A stretch of 43,358 bases of DNA from Terriglobia bacterium (GCA_020073285.1 JAIQFM010000009.1:1-43358), one strand, 5' to 3'; shown: positions 9,152 through 17,557, counted from the first letter of the stretch. Notes: generated by a model from the letters alone, not told the origin. Made by a program: numbers and translations.

Positions 9152-10720
9152 TCAATAGTTCAGCTCGCGGGTGGCGAGGATCTTGAACTCATACTTGCCG
9201 TACACATTCATTGTCGCGCAACTGTCGTAGGTGAAGACGTCGCCGCCGCCACCGTTCCAGCTCCAGGAGGGCGCGCCGGGTGCGGGATAGGTGGGCACAG
9301 CCGGATTGCCCGCACTGTATGGCACCGGAGGTGTAGCAGTGGCATCGTAGGCTCTGGCAATAAGCATGTTGCCGTAGAAGTGATTGCCAGGGCCGGCGCC
9401 GCCATCGGCAAGGAACGTGCCCCCGAGAACCATGATGGTCCCATCCCAACTCCATCCCCCTTGGCAATGCAGGTTGCCGGTCACGACCAGGATGCCGGCG
9501 CCAGTACAATTCGTGGGAAAGAAGGTGCCGTTAGCGGTAACCACCGTAATTTTCGGATTGGTGGTGGTGCCCAAATCCGGCGGTGAAGTGCCAACGTAAT
9601 CGGCGGAGGCGGTAATGGTCTGGACGACGGAAACAATGCCTGGAATGGTGGCGTAGAGGCCGAGTTGGGTGGCGGTAGCCACTTCGACGTCGGGCGCAGG
9701 GTTGACGCCGGTAAAGTTGGCCGCCCCCGGCCCGGTCAACCTGCTTCTAACATACGTGTCGTCAGCCGTACTTACCGTGCCAATCGCGGGCAAGCTCGGA
9801 GGCGCCGGAGTCATGTGGCAGGAATTGTTATTGATGCCGCTGATGCCGATGGAGCTCGGCGGATTGAAGGTCGGGTTGGCGCCATCCAATACCAGCGCGG
9901 CCGACAATGGCGGTGCGATGTTCTGGCTGATTTCGGTCTGTAGCATGCGGCGGGAACCGTTGGGCGAGACGGCCAGGGATGTCACCAGGTACACCGGCGG
10001 GTAAGGGGTGGCGTTGCAATTGGCGCCATTGGAAGGCGCCAGGAACTCGTTGGTCCCGTTCCAGCACACCGCCGTAGTCGGCGTGGCGGCAGCGGCGCAG
10101 GTGGCGGAAGTCGTCCCAATCACACAGTTGGGATTAGTGGAGTAATTGGACTTCATCTGAATGCGCACCCAGCGGAAATCCAACGCATTGGTGGAGTTGG
10201 TGCTGGGCGAGATGCTGGGAACACCAGCGTTGCTTTGCCACGTGGTTCCGATGTAAGTGGTGGCGCCGCCGGTGTAGTAGCCGTACCAGGTGGAGCCGGC
10301 AAAGGGAGGGTCGGTGCAAAGGACGCTCCCTAAGGGATTGGTAGCGGCAAACTCGCGACAATACTCATTGTCAAAATAAGGGTCGGTGGCCAGCCAGGGC
10401 TGGGGATTGACGGTGGTACCCGCGGAATTGACGAAGGGATTGACGATATAGATAGTGTCGCGACCCAAGGTCGGGGTACTGAGTGGCAGCGCGATGGGAG
10501 CGCCGGTGCTGCTGCGGAGGCGATCGCGTGCCTCCTCCCGGCCGCCGAGGGCGGCATAGTAGGCGCGCATGGAACCGCCGTAGTTGGCGTTGATGGAAGT
10601 TTCAGTGTTGGCCAAGTACATCATGCCCAGACCGATGGCGGAGAGGATCAGCAGCGCAAACAGCGCCATCAGGAGAGCCACACCGCGTTGCCTGCGACGA
10701 TGGCGAGGTGGAGCTTTCAT
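9152..10720 (-). CDS. Large PilX-like minor pilin protein
   Basis: A 522-residue protein with a basic N-terminus (MKAPPRHRRRQRG), a single hydrophobic helix (about 14-35, GVALLMALFALLILSAIG) and NTETSINANYGGSMRAYYAALGG, a typical PilX N-terminal pattern. PilX proteins prime or decorate type IV pili. The long extracytoplasmic part (about 480 residues) is rich in Asn, Thr, Gly and Cys and is much longer than the usual PilX of around 200 residues, so it may carry an adhesive domain. I chose the ATG at 10720 because GAGAGGA precedes it; the frame extends 17 codons further without a good site. The PilW-like gene ends eight bases upstream and the TNDEIP gene begins eight bases downstream, showing one operon. 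Confidence 0.85.
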   Translation of the reverse strand: MKAPPRHRRRQRGVALLMALFALLILSAIGLGMMYLANTETSINANYGGSMRAYYAALGGREEARDRLRSSTGAPIALPLSTPTLGRDTIYIVNPFVNSAGTTVNPQPWLATDPYFDNEYCREFAATNPLGSVLCTDPPFAGSTWYGYYTGGATTYIGTTWQSNAGVPSISPSTNSTNALDFRWVRIQMKSNYSTNPNCVIGTTSATCAAAATPTTAVCWNGTNEFLAPSNGANCNATPYPPVYLVTSLAVSPNGSRRMLQTEISQNIAPPLSAALVLDGANPTFNPPSSIGISGINNNSCHMTPAPPSLPAIGTVSTADDTYVRSRLTGPGAANFTGVNPAPDVEVATATQLGLYATIPGIVSVVQTITASADYVGTSPPDLGTTTNPKITVVTANGTFFPTNCTGAGILVVTGNLHCQGGWSWDGTIMVLGGTFLADGGAGPGNHFYGNMLIARAYDATATPPVPYSAGNPAVPTYPAPGAPSWSWNGGGGDVFTYDSCATMNVYGKYEFKILATRELNY

Positions 10721-10728
10721 GCTTCCTC

Positions 10729-11451
10729 TCAAGAGCAACTGTTCGATTGCCCGGTGGCGGCTTGCGAACAATTGATAACGCGCACCACGGAGCGCAAGGT
10801 GGTGGCGGGGTAAAGACCGGTTTGGAGATCCGGCACGTTGCCCCGCACCTGCAACACGATCTCGATGGACTTAATGCTGGCGATGCTGGAAGGACTGAGA
10901 TTGATGTCGGCCGGTCCGACCGTCGAGCCGTCGGTCTTGTAGGCGGTAAAAATGGCCGTATTGTTGGGAGGTACCTGATTCTGGACATTCTCGACGCCGG
11001 GTTGCAAGGAGAGGGTCTGGCCGGTAAGCGGGCTGGCGTCGTTCTTGATGGCCTGGCTGCGCTTGAGCGTGCCCGCGTTCAACTGGTAAACGACGGCGAT
11101 CACCTTGCCCTGTTCATCAAAGGTCTCCAGGCGCAATTCCGTGTTGTTCACCATCACCAGCCCGATCGCGTTCTTGGGATCGTTCAGTCCATGGGTGATC
11201 TGCGAGACGTCCTGGACGCGCACGTTGGGATAGCCGGAGTTATGGATGTCGCGGACCATCAGGTCCAGGAAATCGCGCGCCTGCTGGAAGGCGTCGAGCT
11301 TGGATTGCTCGGCGCGGGCGCGCTTTTGCACCAAATCCACCTGCTGGAAAACCACTCCCATCATGACGGTCAGAATCAGGACCACGACCATGAGTTCCAG
11401 CAAGGTGAAGCCCGCCACGGTCCGGTAACGGTTGTGCCTGTCGTTCCTCAA
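10729..11451 (-). CDS. PilW-like minor pilin (prepilin)
   Basis: A 240-residue prepilin-type protein. The class III cleavage motif GFTLLELMVVVLIL lies at about 15-28, so a prepilin peptidase should cut after the Gly and methylate the new N-terminal Phe. The helix is followed by a long amphipathic stretch (RARAEQSKLDAFQQARDFLDLMVRDI, broken here by the β-rich body) typical of PilW/PulJ-like minor pseudopilins. Two Cys near the C-terminus (INCSQ and SNSCS) could form a disulfide. The best start is TTG at 11451, preceded by GGGGGG three bases away; the upstream extension is low-complexity Pro/Ser and overlaps the PilV gene, so it is rejected. The spacing to neighbours is 16 bases upstream and 8 downstream. 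Confidence 0.85.
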   Translation of the reverse strand: MRNDRHNRYRTVAGFTLLELMVVVLILTVMMGVVFQQVDLVQKRARAEQSKLDAFQQARDFLDLMVRDIHNSGYPNVRVQDVSQITHGLNDPKNAIGLVMVNNTELRLETFDEQGKVIAVVYQLNAGTLKRSQAIKNDASPLTGQTLSLQPGVENVQNQVPPNNTAIFTAYKTDGSTVGPADINLSPSSIASIKSIEIVLQVRGNVPDLQTGLYPATTLRSVVRVINCSQAATGQSNSCS

Positions 11452-11467
11452 AGTCCCCCCGCCGTTC

Positions 11468-11995
11468 TCACTGGCCGACCACAACCCGCAAATTGACCGG
11501 CAAAGCGAAAAACCTGAGATTGCCGGAAGCGGCGCCGAGCGGGCGGGCGCCAATGACGACGTAGTTCGTGTGGGTGGTGGCGGCGGCGATGTTCCAGCGC
11601 AAGTCGTAGGTGGTCTGCTGGCCGGTGGCATCGCAGACCACATACTGCATGTTGTAATTCGTAACCTTGGCCGCCGAGAAGTCGATGACGTGGCCGGGGG
11701 CCGAAGCGCCGCCCTTGGCGGAATCGATGGTCCAGATGTTGGAGGCGCAGTCGGTCACCGTGGTGGTGGTAGTCGATCCTTCCGGCAGAGTCTGGATGCG
11801 CTCCAGCACCATTTGCGCCAGCGACGCCGCGGTGGTGTCTTTATTGTTACGGCCATTGGAGGCCACGGCCTGCATCATGAGCACCATCACGCCCGCGAAG
11901 CCGACTACCAAGACAACACCGGCGATCATGAGTTCGATGAGGGACATCCCCGCTTCTGAACTACGCCGGCGCTCACGCCGAAGCATGGTTTGCAT
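11468..11995 (-). CDS. PilV-like minor pilin (prepilin)
   Basis: A 175-residue prepilin. A basic leader (MQTMLRRERRRSSEAG) is followed by the cleavage motif G-MSLIELMIAG and a hydrophobic helix to about residue 43, then ASNGRNNKDTTAASLAQMVLERIQTLP, the pattern of PilV/GspI-type minor pilins. Cys in TDCAS and VVCDA may pair. GGAGGG lies five bases before the ATG. It is the first gene of the tight run PilV-PilW-PilX-TNDEIP, so its promoter probably lies in the 294 bases upstream. It should join the minor-pilin tip complex in the inner membrane and periplasm; the major pilin and assembly ATPase are not in this window. Confidence 0.87.
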   Translation of the reverse strand: MQTMLRRERRRSSEAGMSLIELMIAGVVLVVGFAGVMVLMMQAVASNGRNNKDTTAASLAQMVLERIQTLPEGSTTTTTVTDCASNIWTIDSAKGGASAPGHVIDFSAAKVTNYNMQYVVCDATGQQTTYDLRWNIAAATTHTNYVVIGARPLGAASGNLRFFALPVNLRVVVGQ

Positions 11996-12289
11996 TGACC
12001 CTCCTCATCCGCCCGCTCGACTCCAAATACCTGAACGATGCCAGCGGAGCATTCTCAGAACCGGTTGAAAGTCGCTGTACTACGAAACATTGCTGGACCT
12101 TCTTGGGGGGAATTTGGGCACATCTTAGCACCGAGCTTGGCGGAGTTCCAGATGGAAGACGGCGGGTTGAGTACTCAAGTAGTTTCAAGAGTCACCGCGG
12201 GAAAGACGCATGCGACGGGAAACGTGGAGACAAAAACACGATTGAGGGCGAAGGCAGGTTAGTGCTTCCGCCCTCTGATACCAGGTGAC
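11996..12289. other. Gap between PEP-CTERM gene and PilV gene
   Basis: About 290 bases with no supported gene. It probably holds the promoter for the PilV-PilW-PilX-TNDEIP run, but I see no convincing -35/-10 pair. A candidate ATG about 30 bases upstream opens only short frames. Confidence 0.4.
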
Positions 12290-13252
12290 TTAATTGCGAC
12301 GTAGACGCCGTCCCGCCAGCGCGGCCAGGCCACTGGCGACCATCACGATGGAGGCAGGCTCAGGAACCGTGCCGGGAGGTGGAGGAGGCGGAGGCGGAGG
12401 CGGAGGCGGAGGCGGCGGGAAGGCAGCCACGACGGAGCCGCCGACAGTGAAATACGCGGCATTGCTGGAGACCGCTGATTGTAATGCCGCCAACCCGGTG
12501 CTGTTGAGATCGACCGAGCCGAAGCACGCTGCGGCAGTGCCCGCGGGCGTGCCTGAGTTGGCCCAATTCGCGCAAGGTGTGCCTCCGTTAAAAACCTCGA
12601 TTGTGGTGGCGTTGACGGCGGCGCCGCCGTAAAACAAAGTGGCATTTGTCTGGCCGGCGCCCAACTGGGCAAAGTAAGAGTTGGGCGAGACGTAGCCAGG
12701 ATCAGCGGGGTCCAAGCCATGGGTGCCAGTGTTGAGCTGGTCTGGGGAGAGAAAAACCCCCGACAAAAGGAAGTTGGCGGTTGCAGCGGTGTTGCTTCCA
12801 GTGAAAAGCAGCATCTGCAAGCTGGCGCTTGTAATCGTGGCGCCCACAGGGACAAGCGACAGGTCGGTGAAACTGAAGAAGTTGCGTTGTTCCTGGTTGG
12901 AATTGTCGGGAGCGATGCCGACTTCGTAGTTGTTGTTGGAGCCACCATTCAAGAGTGAAGTATCGAAATTGCAGCACGCGCCGGTCCACCAACCCTGATT
13001 GAGACTGCTGCTGCCGTCTAGACCGGTCGTCAGGTACACGGTGCCATTGTTGGACAGCGTCAAGAACAAATAGACGGGTGCGCTGGAACCGTTTTGATCG
13101 CTGTGCGCGAAGAGGTAATCGGCACGCGCCGGGAGAGCGGCGGTTGCGGCAAGGGCCATCAGCAGGACAGCCCACCGTCCGACGATAGAAATCTTGCGAA
13201 GGGTTGAGAACCAGCGCTGCGTAACGGCGCAGCCAAGAGCATTGACGGTCAT
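12290..13252 (-). CDS. PEP-CTERM sorting-signal protein with a 15-proline tract
   Basis: A 320-residue exported protein. A signal peptide (about 26-46, ending ALPARA) precedes a β-rich, Asn/Thr/Gly-rich body. The C-terminus is 15 consecutive Pro, then VPEPASIVMVASGLAAL and RRLRRN. That is the PEP-CTERM pattern (PEP, transmembrane helix, Arg cluster), which an exosortase cuts during export to the cell surface or exopolysaccharide. No exosortase gene is in the window. The ATG at 13252 has GGGGAGG seven bases upstream; the longer frame to 13309 lacks a site. It lies on the same strand between the FimT-like and PilV-like genes, so it may be a surface partner of the pili. The body shows no family I can name. 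Confidence 0.88.
   Translation of the reverse strand: MTVNALGCAVTQRWFSTLRKISIVGRWAVLLMALAATAALPARADYLFAHSDQNGSSAPVYLFLTLSNNGTVYLTTGLDGSSSLNQGWWTGACCNFDTSLLNGGSNNNYEVGIAPDNSNQEQRNFFSFTDLSLVPVGATITSASLQMLLFTGSNTAATANFLLSGVFLSPDQLNTGTHGLDPADPGYVSPNSYFAQLGAGQTNATLFYGGAAVNATTIEVFNGGTPCANWANSGTPAGTAAACFGSVDLNSTGLAALQSAVSSNAAYFTVGGSVVAAFPPPPPPPPPPPPPPPGTVPEPASIVMVASGLAALAGRRLRRN
12374..12418. repeat. GGAGGC hexamer microsatellite encoding a polyproline run
   Basis: The 45 bases encode 15 Pro codons on the minus strand. The core (about 12384-12415) is a near-perfect GGAGGC repeat, six bases per unit. A gain or loss of one unit would change the tract by two Pro and keep the frame. Confidence 0.9.
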
Positions 13253-13501
13253 GACGATGCCTCCCCTGGAAGACGCGAGCGGACAGAACCCCACGCCATC
13301 TGCGAGCAATTCAGCTTCCGTTGCTCGGCGCCGGGTACGTATAAAGCCTTTGTTCGTAACCCTTTGTAATCAATGTTACTTAAGTGGGGTGGGACGAAGT
13401 AGGGGGTAGCGCCAGCCCGGAAAAACCGCATTCCGATGTGCAGGACATTTCACTTCCGTGGGAAGAACAGAGACCCTGCCGGCGGCGACAGCGCGCCCGG
13501 G
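13253..13501. other. Gap between FimT-like gene and PEP-CTERM gene
   Basis: About 250 bases without a supported gene. The stretch 13340-13385 is AT-rich compared with its surroundings (for example TTGTAATCAATGTTACTTAA) and probably contains the PEP-CTERM promoter. No clear consensus pair was seen. Confidence 0.4.
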
Positions 13502-14113
13502 TTACTGCCACCTTGCGCCGTCCCACATCCAAACCTTGATGCGACCGGCCGGCGAAACGGTGATCGCGGCCCACCCATTCGACCCGGTCGGGCGGGAATC
13601 CGTGAGGAAGATCTGGTAGGACGCGACGACAGTAAAGGGGCCAGAAGTATAGGTGTTCAGGCAGACGTTCCCGCTCACCGAGCACGGCGTTCCGCGGGAA
13701 CTGAAGTAGGGCAGGTTGGTAGCCACCAGCGGGGTGAAGCCAAGCGCCATGGTGGAAATGGAAGGAAAGCCCGAAGTGGCGTGGGTGATGTTACCTCCAA
13801 GCTGAACCGTGGGGTAGGTATTGAGCCAGGTGGTGCCGCTATGGTTGGGAGTCGTGTCGATGTAAAAGACGGTGGAACTGCCGACGGTCGCGCCGTGGAC
13901 GGGGTGATAGGTATTGTCGCGGATGGCGCGGAAATGAGCGTCCTGCAACAGTCCCGCGACATCGTTGGCGGCGGCGCGCAACCGGATATTGTAGATGCCA
14001 TTCAGCACTTTGGGCAGCAAGATGGCGGCCAAGATTAGGGAGACCGCCACGACAATAACCAACTCCAGTAGCGAAATGCCGCGGGCATGACGAAGACGCT
14101 TTCGAGACTTCAT
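13502..14113 (-). CDS. FimT/GspH-like pseudopilin
   Basis: A 203-residue prepilin. A basic leader (MKSRKRLRHARG) is followed by ISLLELVIVVAVSLILAAI, with cleavage expected after G12 and the conserved Glu five residues on. The next stretch, IRLRAAANDVAGLLQDAHFRAIRDN, is typical of GspH/FimT, where residues after the helix pack against a β-rich globular domain. Cys in TPCSVSGNVC may form a short disulfide loop. FimT-type minor pilins take part in pilus initiation and, in some bacteria, DNA binding. GAGGTG lies nine bases before the ATG. The gene is separated from the downstream pilin run by the PEP-CTERM gene and may have its own promoter. Confidence 0.88.
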   Translation of the reverse strand: MKSRKRLRHARGISLLELVIVVAVSLILAAILLPKVLNGIYNIRLRAAANDVAGLLQDAHFRAIRDNTYHPVHGATVGSSTVFYIDTTPNHSGTTWLNTYPTVQLGGNITHATSGFPSISTMALGFTPLVATNLPYFSSRGTPCSVSGNVCLNTYTSGPFTVVASYQIFLTDSRPTGSNGWAAITVSPAGRIKVWMWDGARWQ

Positions 14114-14398
14114 GTTGTCTTACACCTCACGCTGCCCAGGAATCGGGCTGCCAATCTCGATGTTTGCGAGCGGGCTGAGATTATGTGGGGGAGTTACGGA
14201 GGATACTAGCATTAAATTGCCGGCCGGTTCCACCAGGATGAACCTGCCTCGTGACGCACGGCCCATGGTGAGCGGTACCGTTTTGGTCCGGAGTCCTATT
14301 GATTACCTGCAGATCAGCTTGCCGTGAGGGTGACGCCGCTGCGGCGACGCCTGCGAGCAAGCGCCACCGGGCTTGAAAACTGAAGCTCGCAACCGAGA
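14114..14398. other. Gap between TNDEIP-motif gene 2 and FimT-like gene
   Basis: 285 bases with no supported gene. Near the 3' end of the TNDEIP gene, GCGAGC (about 14356) and GCTCGC (about 14385) could pair and act as a terminator stem. A promoter for the FimT gene is expected here but was not identified. Confidence 0.35.
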
Positions 14399-14923
14399 CT
14401 ATTTAGGCTGGCCTTGCTCGGTGGTAGCGGGTGGATTTGTCGCCGGTTGAGCGCCATCGGACTGGCCGCTGGCGGCGCCGCTGGCCTTCAGCTTGTCAAT
14501 TTCCTGCTGGTTCTCAGCCAGGGCTTCCTTGGCGTGCTTCACAACCTCGCTGAGAGTGGCAACGCGGTTCGGGTCATTGCTGGCGTCAATCTTCTCCTGC
14601 ATCTGCTTAATGATCTTTTCCAAGCTATCGCGCTCGGCCATGAGCTGCTGCTGCGTGGTCAGTTTCTCCGCCAGCATCGCACTCTTTTCCCCGGCAGACG
14701 AAGAAAGGGACGGATTGCTGGCCTCCTGGTTGGGAGGGATCTCGTCGTTGGTGACCACTCTCCTAGCCTTGGCGGTCGACTTTTGCCTGGCGACGTCGGC
14801 GAGGGACGGCTGGTCCGACTGCGCCCACATCATGGCTCCCGCTAACCAGCAGAACAGCGAAGCTGCCGCGTAGACCAAAACAGTTGTCCGCTTCGTCGCA
14901 CTCTTCTCATGCGGTCCTTTCAT
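14399..14923 (-). CDS. Secreted TNDEIP-motif coiled-coil protein, upstream of the pilin cluster
   Basis: A 174-residue exported protein, paralogue of the one at 8631-9143. The order is the same: signal peptide (about 10-35, ending AMMWAQ), PSLADVARQ, the motif VVTNDEIPP, a Ser-rich linker, a long charged helix predicted to coil (about 84-145: QQQLMAERDSLEKIIKQMQ) and a Gln/Pro/Ala tail. GGAGG lies six bases before the ATG. A 13-base tandem duplication around the start puts a second ATG in another frame. Two members of this type bracket the minor-pilin genes, which suggests a shared periplasmic role, though no function is established. Confidence 0.8.
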   Translation of the reverse strand: MKGPHEKSATKRTTVLVYAAASLFCWLAGAMMWAQSDQPSLADVARQKSTAKARRVVTNDEIPPNQEASNPSLSSSAGEKSAMLAEKLTTQQQLMAERDSLEKIIKQMQEKIDASNDPNRVATLSEVVKHAKEALAENQQEIDKLKASGAASGQSDGAQPATNPPATTEQGQPK

Positions 14924-15082
14924 GCGGTCCCTCCAACGCGGACGAGCCGGCTGCGCTGAAACGCACCTTATAAGTACGTTAGAGCCATTTACAGGATTTC
15001 ACGGGGAACCAAGCGCAACTAGATGACAGAAGAACAACCACATTGGTCACGCGGGCGGTGACCCGGGCCATCGGCTTGGAAG

Positions 15083-15517
15083 CTAGCTGCCGGCCAGCTT
15101 ACTTTCGGAGTGCGCCACCATCACCCATCCCTTCTTTAACTGCTGCCAGACGCTGAGGGTGGAGACGGCGGATGCTTGGCCCGCCCACTGCGCGTGCACC
15201 GTGCAGGTAACGATCATGTCGGCGCCGTTGAGATGGGAGTTGCACTCGCTGATGGAGAAGTCCGCAAGTGGCGCTTTCTGAAGCTCGCGCAGGAACGCGG
15301 TTCGGTCGGTGGTTCCGCCGGGACCGGCTCCGGCAAAGGTGCCGGCGACATGCCTGTCCACCTCGGCCCAGTTCTTTGCCTGCACGTCCTGCCAGAACAG
15401 CTTCTCGATCTGCTCGCCGCCAGTGGCGCCGGTCCAGCCCGAGGCCGGCTTACTCCACATGTTGCAGGCAAGTGTGGGGGCAAGGAAGAGGACGATGAGG
15501 GCGAGGCGTTTATGCAT
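15083..15517 (-). CDS. Small secreted protein, possibly NTF2/SnoaL-like
   Basis: A 144-residue protein with an N-terminal signal (MHKRLALIVLFLAPTLAC). The Cys after TLA could be lipidated, but Thr at position -3 is not a standard lipobox. The mature part (EQIEKLFWQDVQAKNWAEVDRH, then FSISECNSHLNGADMIVTCTVHAQW) has the α-β layout of NTF2-like/DUF4440 proteins, in which a short helix pair packs on a curved sheet; this is a fold-level guess. No catalytic residues can be argued. No clear ribosome site precedes the ATG. It lies on the same strand downstream of the radical SAM gene at 15661, with a repeat array between. Confidence 0.65.
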   Translation of the reverse strand: MHKRLALIVLFLAPTLACNMWSKPASGWTGATGGEQIEKLFWQDVQAKNWAEVDRHVAGTFAGAGPGGTTDRTAFLRELQKAPLADFSISECNSHLNGADMIVTCTVHAQWAGQASAVSTLSVWQQLKKGWVMVAHSESKLAGS

Positions 15518-15544
15518 GGCGCGACATTGTAGCAGTGCAAAGAC

Positions 15545-15660
15545 AGGAGTCAGTAGTCAGGAGTCAGGGCGTGCATCACGAAGCTGTGGTCGAGAAGCGG
15601 CAAGCCGGAAGCTTGCCCGCTGACTCCTGACTCCCGACTACTGACACCTGACTCCCTGAT
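15545..15660. repeat. Inverted pair of 7-base-period arrays with nested hairpin
   Basis: Left units AGGAGTC (15545), AGTAGTC (15552) and AGGAGTC (15559). Right units CTGACTC (15620, 15627), CCGACTA (15634), CTGACAC (15641) and CTGACTC (15648), all seven bases apart and in inverse orientation. Between them GGCAAGC (15599) and GCTTGCC (15611) form a 7-bp stem. The right array ends beside the stop codon of the radical SAM gene (15661-15663), so the whole may terminate or stabilise that transcript. Confidence 0.85.
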
Positions 15661-17337
15661 TCAGTCCGCGCTACCGCACCCTCCGCAGGAAATGCTCTGC
15701 CCTGTGATCGCGTGCAGCGGTTTGTCCAGCGGCACGGAATACTTCTTCTCGATCCTCTCGCGGAAGGTGGGGCCGGAGTTGTAGGCACAGAACGGGTAGA
15801 TGAGGCCGTTGGGCGCGGCGTAGTGAATGATGCAGCGTTTCACGCGCTCGACGTCGTAGTTGTACAGGTCCATGAAATGCATGCCGGCGACCAGCAGGGT
15901 GCGGTAGGTAAACTTGCCGTCCATGCCATCGCGGCCGAGCTTCTTGTCGGTCATGCCCTGCAAGGTCTGGAGGAACTTGGTGAAGGTCAGACCCGGGGGC
16001 GCGAACTGCGGCTTGAAGTGGCGTTGCAGCGAGCTCCACGCCTTCACCTTGGTAAAGACCTGCAGGATCGAGCGCCGCGTGGTGCGCGAGAATTCTTCCA
16101 TGTCCTGAAGCATGGCGCCGACGTCAACGAAGCGCGTCACCGGCACCGCGGTCTTGGTTTTTTCGTCGATGAAAAGGTAGGTGCCCATCGAGCAGTGGGG
16201 GTTGCAGGTAAGCGTCGGTACTTCTTCGCCGCGCAAGGACGAGGCCAGACGCGAGAAAGGCGAAACGCAGGATAGCGGGAAGAAATCCTGCAGCGGATCG
16301 AAGATGCCGGTCTGATCCGCCATGGCGTGCGCCCAGTCACCGAGGGTGAAGCGCTTGGCCTCCAACTCGTTGCGGTTGATGCGCCCGGTGAAGGCCACGG
16401 GCTGGAAGCTAATGCCGGAGACGCAGTCAATGTTGTCAATCGCCATGCGCACGATGTCGCCGATCTGGTGATCGTTGATGCCGCGCACGATGGTGGGCAC
16501 GAAGACAATCTTGATGCCGGCCTGGCGGCAGTTCTCGATGCATGCGACTTTTTTCTCCATCAGCGATGCGCCGCGGGTGCGCCGGTAGATGTCGTCGCAG
16601 ATGCCGTCGAATTGCAGATACAGCGTGGTCAGGCCGTGCTCTTTCGCCTTCTGCGCGAATTCCAGGTCGGCGAGCATGATGCCGTTGGTCGCCGCCTGCA
16701 CGTGGGAGAAGCCCATATCGCGCGCCATGGCGCAAATTTCGAAGAACTGCGGATGGATGGTGGGCTCGCCGCCGGAAAATTGCACGACGCGCCCGGCGAC
16801 CGGCTGCTCATCGCGCAGCGCCTGCAACATGCGGCGGACGTGGTCGATGTCGGGCTCGTAGAGATAGCCCTGCACGTTGGCATTGGCGAAGCAGACCGGG
16901 CAGGTCAGGTTGCAACGGTTGGTGAGATCGACGTTGGCGAGCACGGTGTGCGAGATGTGCATCGAGCACAGGCCGCACTGCTCCGGACAGCGCGTGGCGT
17001 TGGGAATGGCGGGATTCTTGACGCCGCGGTTGTCGCCGAAGTGCCAGTTCTCCATCTTCAGATAAAGCTCCACGTCGGGAGAGATGAGGTCGCGGAAGCG
17101 CCCATGCGCGGCACAAGACTTCTCCATGTACACCCTGCCGTTGTCCTCGAGCAGCATCGCCTCAATCAGCTCGCTGCACTCCGGGCACAGCGACTGGGTC
17201 TGCCGCGGCAAGCCCTTTTGCACCGGGGTGATCGGTGAGCCGGAGTAGGTGGTCAGCGGCTGCACGATCTTGAAATCCGGGCGGCGGCCAGGCAGAAACG
17301 CCGGTTTCGGCGACGGGGGAAAGGTCTGTGTGCTCAA
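15661..17337 (-). CDS. Radical SAM protein of the tetraether/membrane-spanning-lipid synthase type, copy 1
   Basis: A 558-residue radical SAM enzyme. The N-terminal metal site has CPEC (C51, C54) and KSCAAHG (C75). A first CxxxCxxC (CPEQCGLC, about 117-124) is followed by the radical SAM CxxxCxxC (CNLTCPVC, about 142-149) inside VDLTNRCN. SAM-binding features follow (FSGGEPTIHP). Later Cys (CNPHC; CIIHY...PFCAYN; CGGCG) may hold further clusters. This set resembles the archaeal Tes (MJ0619-like) enzymes that join two lipid chains through a C-C bond, and the bacterial membrane-spanning-lipid synthase homologues; acidobacteria make iso-diabolic acid. That substrate is an inference from the family. 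The TTG at 17337 has AGGAGGA six bases upstream; the longer frame to 17448 is less likely. A paralogue lies at 20961. Confidence 0.8.
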   Translation of the reverse strand: MSTQTFPPSPKPAFLPGRRPDFKIVQPLTTYSGSPITPVQKGLPRQTQSLCPECSELIEAMLLEDNGRVYMEKSCAAHGRFRDLISPDVELYLKMENWHFGDNRGVKNPAIPNATRCPEQCGLCSMHISHTVLANVDLTNRCNLTCPVCFANANVQGYLYEPDIDHVRRMLQALRDEQPVAGRVVQFSGGEPTIHPQFFEICAMARDMGFSHVQAATNGIMLADLEFAQKAKEHGLTTLYLQFDGICDDIYRRTRGASLMEKKVACIENCRQAGIKIVFVPTIVRGINDHQIGDIVRMAIDNIDCVSGISFQPVAFTGRINRNELEAKRFTLGDWAHAMADQTGIFDPLQDFFPLSCVSPFSRLASSLRGEEVPTLTCNPHCSMGTYLFIDEKTKTAVPVTRFVDVGAMLQDMEEFSRTTRRSILQVFTKVKAWSSLQRHFKPQFAPPGLTFTKFLQTLQGMTDKKLGRDGMDGKFTYRTLLVAGMHFMDLYNYDVERVKRCIIHYAAPNGLIYPFCAYNSGPTFRERIEKKYSVPLDKPLHAITGQSISCGGCGSAD

Positions 17338-17557
17338 AGCGGGGTCCTCCTCGATTGAGTAGTCCTGGGGCGCGTGCCGACAAAGGCACACTACCGGCGA
17401 CTGCCCGATTAGAACCCGGCCAGGGACAAATCCCCAAAAGCACTCCAATGCGGGGAGCTGCCGTTGGCTGCAGGACCGTGCCGTTCACGCCCGGAAAACG
17501 ACCGGGAGCGAAGGTTCGTCACGCATGGATGTGAGGAGGATCACAAAGGAAGCCGTC

